11,454 nucleotides of DNA from Oscillospiraceae bacterium (lineage in GTDB: Bacteria > Bacillota > Clostridia > Oscillospirales > Ruminococcaceae). Shown here one piece after another: positions 7,125 through 11,454 of the stretch (position 1 is its first letter; each line of letters opens with the position of its first letter). The stretch covers positions 1 through 11,454 of the forward strand of contig JAISVP010000111.1 of assembly GCA_031271475.1 (NCBI GenBank). The letters run 5' to 3'. The translations under genes and the position numbers were made by a program. The notes below the pieces were generated by a model. The model had not been told where the DNA came from. It did not search any database and worked only from the letters and a program-made list of their open reading frames with translations.

Positions 7125-7136
7125 AGAAGTTTTTTG

Positions 7137-7155
7137 GTTCTTTTTCAAAAAGAAC
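7137..7155 (+). repeat. AT-rich hairpin, shortened copy 3, next to a ribosome binding site
   Basis: GTTCTTTTT pairs with AAAAAGAAC around a single C. The unit from 7127 to 7157 duplicates the preceding 34 bp with three bases lost. The hairpin ends at 7155 and the AGGAGG for the gp25-like gene starts at 7156. Confidence 0.85.
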
Positions 7156-7161
7156 AGGAGG
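7156..7161 (+). promoter_or_regulatory. Ribosome binding site, unusually close to its start codon
   Basis: AGGAGG is followed by only 3 nt before ATG 7165, shorter than usual. No other in-frame start near it fits the gp25 family N-terminus, so 7165 is kept. The site directly abuts a hairpin, so pairing there could limit initiation; this is inference. Confidence 0.7.
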
Positions 7162-7164
7162 ATT

Positions 7165-7572
7165 ATGGGACAGGAGTTTTTAGGCAGCGGTATAAAATTC
7201 CCGCCGCAGGTGAATCCGGGTACGGGGCGTTTTGCCGTATCAAAGGGAAATCAGAGCGTGAAAGAATCGGTGTATCTGATACTTATGACCGGAAAAGGCG
7301 AGAGATGGCTTGTGCCGAATTTCGGAAGCAGGCTTTCCGGTTATACTTTTATGGATACAAGTCTTACAATGCTTAATATTATGGCAAATGATATACGGAT
7401 GACGCTGACTGAACAGGAACCGCGTATAACGGGTGTCAGTGTTGATGTTGATGATTCGCCGGACAGTGACTGCTTGACTGTGAATATAAGTTATACTGTC
7501 CGTGATACCAATACATCGGAAAATTTAGTGTTTCCGTTCTATTTGCGGGGGAGCGGCTTAGATGATGAATAA
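7165..7572 (+). CDS. Baseplate wedge protein, GPW/gp25 family (Afp9-like)
   Basis: The 135-residue product has the normal length and motifs of gp25-like proteins, which link the baseplate wedge to the first sheath ring and to the J-like protein. The N-terminus FLGSGIKFPPQVN (5-17) is typical, followed by ESVYLILMTGKGERW (34-48), the PNFGSRL segment (51-57) and EPRI (85-88). The frame extends upstream through the repeats to a GTG at 7018, but that region has no family similarity. The ATG at 7165 with AGGAGG gives the usual N-terminus. The 3' end overlaps the next gene by 11 bp, which suggests translational coupling and matched amounts of the two wedge proteins. Confidence 0.94.
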   Translation: MGQEFLGSGIKFPPQVNPGTGRFAVSKGNQSVKESVYLILMTGKGERWLVPNFGSRLSGYTFMDTSLTMLNIMANDIRMTLTEQEPRITGVSVDVDDSPDSDCLTVNISYTVRDTNTSENLVFPFYLRGSGLDDE

Positions 7573-10540
7573 TTATAAACCCGATTATAAACCTGATTAT
7601 AAAATAGACCCCCGCGGTTTTGAAGATATAAAATCACAAATAAGGGAACTGGCGGCCTCATATGTGCCCGAATGGGTCTTTGATACGGAAAAGCCCGATA
7701 TAGGGTCTGTGATTGCATTGCTTTTCGCAAGGCAGTTTTCGGAAACTGTAGACAGGCTTAATCAATTGCCCGAAAAATACCGTACCGAATTTGTTAATAT
7801 GCTCAATATCGGATTGAATCCCGCATTTCCCGCACAGGGTGCGGCAGTAATGGAACTGTTCCGGGATACGGTTACGGGAGTAAATGTTCCCGCGGGAACG
7901 AAACTTATCGGGACAAAACAGGACGGGGAAACCACGGTTTTTGAAACGAAATCGGATCTGTGCGTCACGAATTCAAAACTTGCCGAAGTGATGGCAATTT
8001 CTCCGGAATCCGGAAAGATTGTTCCTGTCTATAACAAAGACGGCAAAGACGCGCCGGATACCTTGCCGCCTTTCAGACTTTTCGATTTCAGTGCGGAAGG
8101 TATACAGGAAAACACCCTGAAAATCTACCATCAGAGCGTGTTCGATACGGGTCGGGATGTTACCGTGTCCGTAAGAATACGGTCTGTCGGCGGGATTGAT
8201 ATGTCGGAGCATTTCTGTAATACGGACAAATATGTCTGGAGTTATTATGACGGCGAACAGCTGGTGCCGTTCAGTGAAGTGATACCCGGAAATGAACAGA
8301 TACTGCTTAAACGTGACGGCGAAATCGGGAAAGTGAATTTAAAAACGGGCGGCATATCCGAGCGGCTTTCAACGGTCTGTTTGAAGGCTTTGGGAACGGT
8401 AAGCCATCCCGTGGAGATTCAGACACTGGAACTGTCGTCGTTTTGTGAGGGTGTGCCGCCGTCTTTTGTAATTCATAACGAATCCGAAATGGATACGGAA
8501 TGTTTTATGCCGTTCGGGGAACAGGCTTCGGTATTTGATGAGTGCTATATAGCTCATGACGGAATTTTCAGCCAGCAGGGTGCGAAAGTTGTTTTGCGGT
8601 TTAATATGAGTTTCCGCGAGAAGCTTGTTACATTTACCCCTGAACAGGAAGAAGTGCAGTTAAAGATAGTGAAAAGGATTCCCAAACAGATTGTGTTTGA
8701 TACGGCAAGAACCTGTGCGCAGCAGGTTGTGACAGAGTATTTTAACGGCGCCGGGTGGAAAAGACTGGTGTGTGACAGCGATCCGTCTGCTCTGTTTGAC
8801 GGTCATGTTTTCGGGGATGCCGAACTGTCGTTTGAGTGCCCTGACGACTGGAAACCTATAGCAATCGGTACCGGTACTCAGCGGGTGATACGCATTCGCA
8901 TATCCCATGCGGATAACTGTTATTTACAGCCGTGTCTGCATAATATGCCTGTGATAAAAAATTTGACCGTATCGTATTCCTATGGGGAAAAAGGCAGGCT
9001 TCCGCACAGACTCCGCGCCGTTACGGGTACGCAGGAACGCGATCTGATGCCCGCATTGCTTGCCGGAAAGGTTTTTACCGCCTTTTCACCGCTGCCGTAC
9101 AGCGGGAACGCTCTGTACTTAGGATTTGACCGCCCGATGGGGGACGCTCCGGCAAGTCTGTTCTTTTCGGTCAGTGAAGGCGCGGATTTTTCCGGCGTTA
9201 AAATCCGCTTTGAGTATTCCTCTTCCAAGGGCTTTTCGGATTTAAGAATACGTGACGGTACAGGCGGTTTGTCTAAGTCCGGTACGGTAATGTTTGTGCC
9301 GCACAGCGACTTTGCCGCCGTTGAGGTTGAGGGAAGGACGCGTTACTGGCTGAGGATGAGCCTGTCGGGCGCTTCCGCTGGGTATCATCCGAAAATCAAT
9401 AAAATCCTCACAAATGCGGTGCCTATACACAATGTCCGGACACAGCAGGAAGAACCGTTCTATATTGACGCGCCTTATGCGGGGATGTCGTTTCCGCTGT
9501 CCGCCGGCAATATTTTATCCGCACAGGTCTATGTTAACGAAAAGAATCTGTCAAGAGATGCCATGAATTCGCTTATGAAGGAACGTCCCGGGGATATCCG
9601 CGCCCGGTATGACGCATTGGGACGACCTTCGGAATTCTTTGTCAAATGGGAGGAACGTGAGAATTTTTACGGTTCCAAACCCGGAGACAGGCATTATGTA
9701 CTCGACCGAATGGAAGGCAAAATCCGTTTCGGGGACGGTATAAATGTGAGAATTCCAATGTGTACGGACGCTGAGGCTTTTACTGTTCAGATAAGATGCT
9801 GTGACGGAGCGGCGGCTAACCTGCCCGAAGGCGCGGTTGACTCGCTGATGGGCAATGTCCTGTATATTGACAGCGTCTACAATCCCGAAGCAACTTATGC
9901 GGGCAGTGATATAGAATCCGCACAGCAGGCTGTCGAACGCGGGGCGGGTATTGTTAACTCAAGAAACCGCCTTGTAAGCGAAGCGGATTTCGTGCGGGAA
10001 ACAAAGGCGTTTTCCGGTATGATTTCACAGGTTAAATGCGTGCCGGGACAGCTGCCCAGCGGTGTAAGGAAAGACGGCGCGTTTTCATTGGTGGTCTTAA
10101 TGCGCGATTACGCGGACGGTTCTTATTCTTTTGAAGGCATACGCGACAGACTCAAGGAAGACTTGCTTAAAAAAAGTGAGGCAACGCTTACCGAAGACTG
10201 CCTTGCGGTAACCGAGCCTGTGTTTGTGACGGTCAGTGCGGATATATGGATTAAGGTAAACGACCGTTCCGAAGGATTCGGGGTTCGGGATATGATAACC
10301 GGTCTTATTGAAAGCGTTATAGAACCTGTGACTGATGTTTGCAAGATAGGGCAGTTGCCTGCCGAACGGGAACTTAAGGCATCCCTTAACCGTATAAAGG
10401 GCAGTGTGTCCGTGAATTATTTTAATGTTACGGTGCGTTATACCGATCTTAACGGAACGCATGAGTGCGAACTGTCCGCTCTTAAAGTTACCCCATTTAT
10501 GCTTGGGGTGAGCGGCCGTCACAGTGTGAAGATACTTTGA
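7562..10540 (+). CDS. Baseplate J-like wedge protein (Afp11-like), 992 residues
   Basis: This is a long baseplate J-like protein of the eCIS type; known members are wedge components that link the hub region to the sheath initiator. The N-terminal module PEW...PDIGSV...LNIGLNPAFPA (36-91) resembles the start of the following gene. GKIRFGDG (719-726) and the J-core segment RNRLVSEADFVRET (801-814) are typical. The middle of about 600 residues is beta-rich and I cannot assign it. GGGGGAG at 7547-7553 lies 8 nt upstream of ATG 7562 (ATG 7565 is a close alternative). The start overlaps the gp25-like gene. The N-terminus carries a small repeat, YKPDYKPDYK, from a 12-bp DNA duplication. Phage J proteins are usually far shorter (about 300-400 residues), which supports an eCIS assignment. 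Confidence 0.9.
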   Translation: MMNNYKPDYKPDYKIDPRGFEDIKSQIRELAASYVPEWVFDTEKPDIGSVIALLFARQFSETVDRLNQLPEKYRTEFVNMLNIGLNPAFPAQGAAVMELFRDTVTGVNVPAGTKLIGTKQDGETTVFETKSDLCVTNSKLAEVMAISPESGKIVPVYNKDGKDAPDTLPPFRLFDFSAEGIQENTLKIYHQSVFDTGRDVTVSVRIRSVGGIDMSEHFCNTDKYVWSYYDGEQLVPFSEVIPGNEQILLKRDGEIGKVNLKTGGISERLSTVCLKALGTVSHPVEIQTLELSSFCEGVPPSFVIHNESEMDTECFMPFGEQASVFDECYIAHDGIFSQQGAKVVLRFNMSFREKLVTFTPEQEEVQLKIVKRIPKQIVFDTARTCAQQVVTEYFNGAGWKRLVCDSDPSALFDGHVFGDAELSFECPDDWKPIAIGTGTQRVIRIRISHADNCYLQPCLHNMPVIKNLTVSYSYGEKGRLPHRLRAVTGTQERDLMPALLAGKVFTAFSPLPYSGNALYLGFDRPMGDAPASLFFSVSEGADFSGVKIRFEYSSSKGFSDLRIRDGTGGLSKSGTVMFVPHSDFAAVEVEGRTRYWLRMSLSGASAGYHPKINKILTNAVPIHNVRTQQEEPFYIDAPYAGMSFPLSAGNILSAQVYVNEKNLSRDAMNSLMKERPGDIRARYDALGRPSEFFVKWEERENFYGSKPGDRHYVLDRMEGKIRFGDGINVRIPMCTDAEAFTVQIRCCDGAAANLPEGAVDSLMGNVLYIDSVYNPEATYAGSDIESAQQAVERGAGIVNSRNRLVSEADFVRETKAFSGMISQVKCVPGQLPSGVRKDGAFSLVVLMRDYADGSYSFEGIRDRLKEDLLKKSEATLTEDCLAVTEPVFVTVSADIWIKVNDRSEGFGVRDMITGLIESVIEPVTDVCKIGQLPAERELKASLNRIKGSVSVNYFNVTVRYTDLNGTHECELSALKVTPFMLGVSGRHSVKIL

Positions 10541-10580
10541 CGGGTTACAAAATAAACTTTTCTGACAGGGGTTTGCGGTT

Positions 10581-11454
10581 ATGTTAAGTAATGTGAATTT
10601 AGCGGATAAGACCTATGAGGAAATATTAAGGGAGGCTATGGAGCTTATCCCTCTGTATACGCTGTATACGGATGAATGGACGAATTTTAATGCTGCCGAC
10701 CCCGGTGTAACTGTACTTCAGAATCTTTCGGCGTTTACGGCTTTGCAAAGGGACTGTATAAATACCGTGAGTGATGAAATGCGTTTGAAGTTATTGGAAC
10801 TGCTCGGTATTAAGCGCGGGTGTTACGCTCCGGCAAGCGTCTTGCTGCATGAGAAAAGAAGACGCGCGCTGACGCTTAAAGCCGGGACAAAGCTGTTTGC
10901 CGGGAACCAGTGCTTTGAAACACGGCAGGAAATACAGCTGCAAACTTGGGGGCTTAAAGCTGTTTATACCCAAATTGACGGTGTATACAAGGATATAACC
11001 TATCTTGTCGATGTGAATATGAACGAAAAGACAAGTGCGTATGTGTTCGGCGAACAGGCAAATGCCGGCGCGGCTGTGTACTGTGTGTTTGACGGTATTC
11101 AAACAGATGCCGCGGGTGATTTCATTATGTCTGTAAGGGTTAAGGACGGGCAGTTCCGGAATCCGTTTGAAAATCTGTCGGCAAATCTGTCCGAAGATCT
11201 GTCTAAAAAGCTGGCCGAAGAAAGCCAGTCCGGAAATACTCCCGGTAAGTGGCAGTGCTATACGGATACGGGCTGGGAAAACTTAGAATATACCGATGAA
11301 ACAAGAGGCTTTCTGATAAGCGGAACCGTGAGGTTTAAACTGCCCGGGAATATTGCAAAGTGTAAGGAAACTCCCGAGCACGGCTATGCGCTTCGGTGTG
11401 TGCTCAAAGAAAACACTTATGATATACCGCCGCGAATCAGCGGTATATTCGTTA
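10581..11454 (+). CDS. Second baseplate J-like / gp7-like wedge protein (Afp12-like), 3'-partial
   Basis: The frame opens at ATG 10581 and stays open to the window edge, giving 291 residues. The start MLSNVNLADKTYEEILREA is followed by a module WTNFNAADPGVTVLQNLSAF (33-52) and LLELLGIKRG (71-80). This module is typical of the N-terminus of long putative baseplate assembly proteins of the J-like type. It matches the layout of the 992-residue protein upstream, where PEW, PDIGSV and LNIGLNP occupy the same places. No AGGAGG is present; AGGGGT at 10566-10571 is the best site. It lies 40 bp after the first J-like gene, so both belong to one operon. Position suggests the Afp12/gp7 wedge partner. 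The J core and C-terminus lie outside the window. Confidence 0.82.
   Translation, partial: MLSNVNLADKTYEEILREAMELIPLYTLYTDEWTNFNAADPGVTVLQNLSAFTALQRDCINTVSDEMRLKLLELLGIKRGCYAPASVLLHEKRRRALTLKAGTKLFAGNQCFETRQEIQLQTWGLKAVYTQIDGVYKDITYLVDVNMNEKTSAYVFGEQANAGAAVYCVFDGIQTDAAGDFIMSVRVKDGQFRNPFENLSANLSEDLSKKLAEESQSGNTPGKWQCYTDTGWENLEYTDETRGFLISGTVRFKLPGNIAKCKETPEHGYALRCVLKENTYDIPPRISGIFV

Larger units (their letters stand above)
6897..7128 (+). repeat. 116-bp tandem repeat, two copies
   Basis: Copy 1 is 6897-7012 and copy 2 is 7013-7128. By hand they align without gaps with about nine mismatches. Each copy holds a G/C-rich mini-hairpin (GGGGAAATTCCCC in copy 1, GGGGAACGCCCC in copy 2), a CACCGCCGGTAAGAAAACA segment, a purine-rich run and an AT-rich hairpin. 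Changes in the mini-hairpin keep the outer G/C pairing. The repeat starts inside the right arm of the cloverleaf outer stem. Confidence 0.9.
6795..7164 (+). other. 370-bp non-coding block of nested palindromes and tandem repeats
   Basis: This gap between the spike and gp25-like genes is the only long non-coding stretch in the window. It contains, in order, a four-way-junction palindrome (6812-6898), two copies of a 116-bp repeat (6897-7128) and a third shortened AT-rich hairpin (to 7157) that abuts the next ribosome binding site. Open frames through it repeat the same peptide, SADLKFFGSFFQKRT, because of the tandem copies, and have no family resemblance, so I read them as non-coding. No promoter with both boxes is visible. 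It may be an inserted mobile palindromic element, a processing or attenuation region, or both. Confidence 0.8.

Noticed and set aside
6987..7155. AT-rich hairpins as intrinsic terminators
   Set aside because: They lack a GC-rich stem and a following T-run on the coding strand, and genes of the same complex continue downstream.
6812..7157. CRISPR array suggested by repeats and palindromes
   Set aside because: There are only two long tandem copies without spacers, and no cas genes.
7018..7164. N-terminal extension of the gp25-like gene from a GTG at 7018
   Set aside because: The added 49 residues come from the repeat; the ATG at 7165 has AGGAGG and gives the normal family N-terminus.

Overview
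The window carries eight same-strand genes (two cut by the window edges) from the baseplate and hub region of a contractile injection system, a phage-tail-like nanomachine. The gene content fits an extracellular contractile injection system (eCIS, related to the Afp/PVC antifeeding-prophage lineage) better than an ordinary myophage. It has tube-adaptor proteins of the Afp7 type in tandem, very long baseplate J-like proteins, and no phage head, lysis or integration genes. Strong AGGAGG-type ribosome binding sites, moderate GC and poly-T/poly-A intergenic palindromes suggest a low-to-moderate-GC Firmicute, probably a Clostridia member. This is inference, because no rRNA or other marker gene is present.

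Layout. 1-2904: 3' part of a very large E/Q/T-rich, probably helical protein of unknown function, with internal repeats and a basic C-terminal tail. 2964-3704 and 3770-4645: two paralogous tube/baseplate adaptor proteins without LysM domains, separated by a short tandem duplication. 4715-5947: gpD/gp27-like hub protein. 5985-6794: gpV/gp5-like spike with OB-fold and beta-helix. 6795-7164: 370-bp non-coding block holding a fully paired four-way-junction palindrome, a 116-bp tandem repeat and three AT-rich hairpins. 7165-7572: gp25-like wedge protein. 7562-10540: 992-aa baseplate J-like protein overlapping the gp25 gene. 10581 to the window end: N-terminal part of a second J-like/gp7-like wedge protein.

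The products should assemble from the centre outward. The adaptors join the inner tube to the hub (gpD-like), the spike (gpV-like) sits below the hub, and the gp25-like and two J-like proteins form the wedges that trigger sheath contraction. The order matches Afp7-8-9-11-12, with the Afp8 hub/spike split into two genes and no PAAR tip gene between the gp25-like and J-like genes. The least explained parts are the large repeat-bearing first protein and the structured non-coding block in the middle of the baseplate operon.
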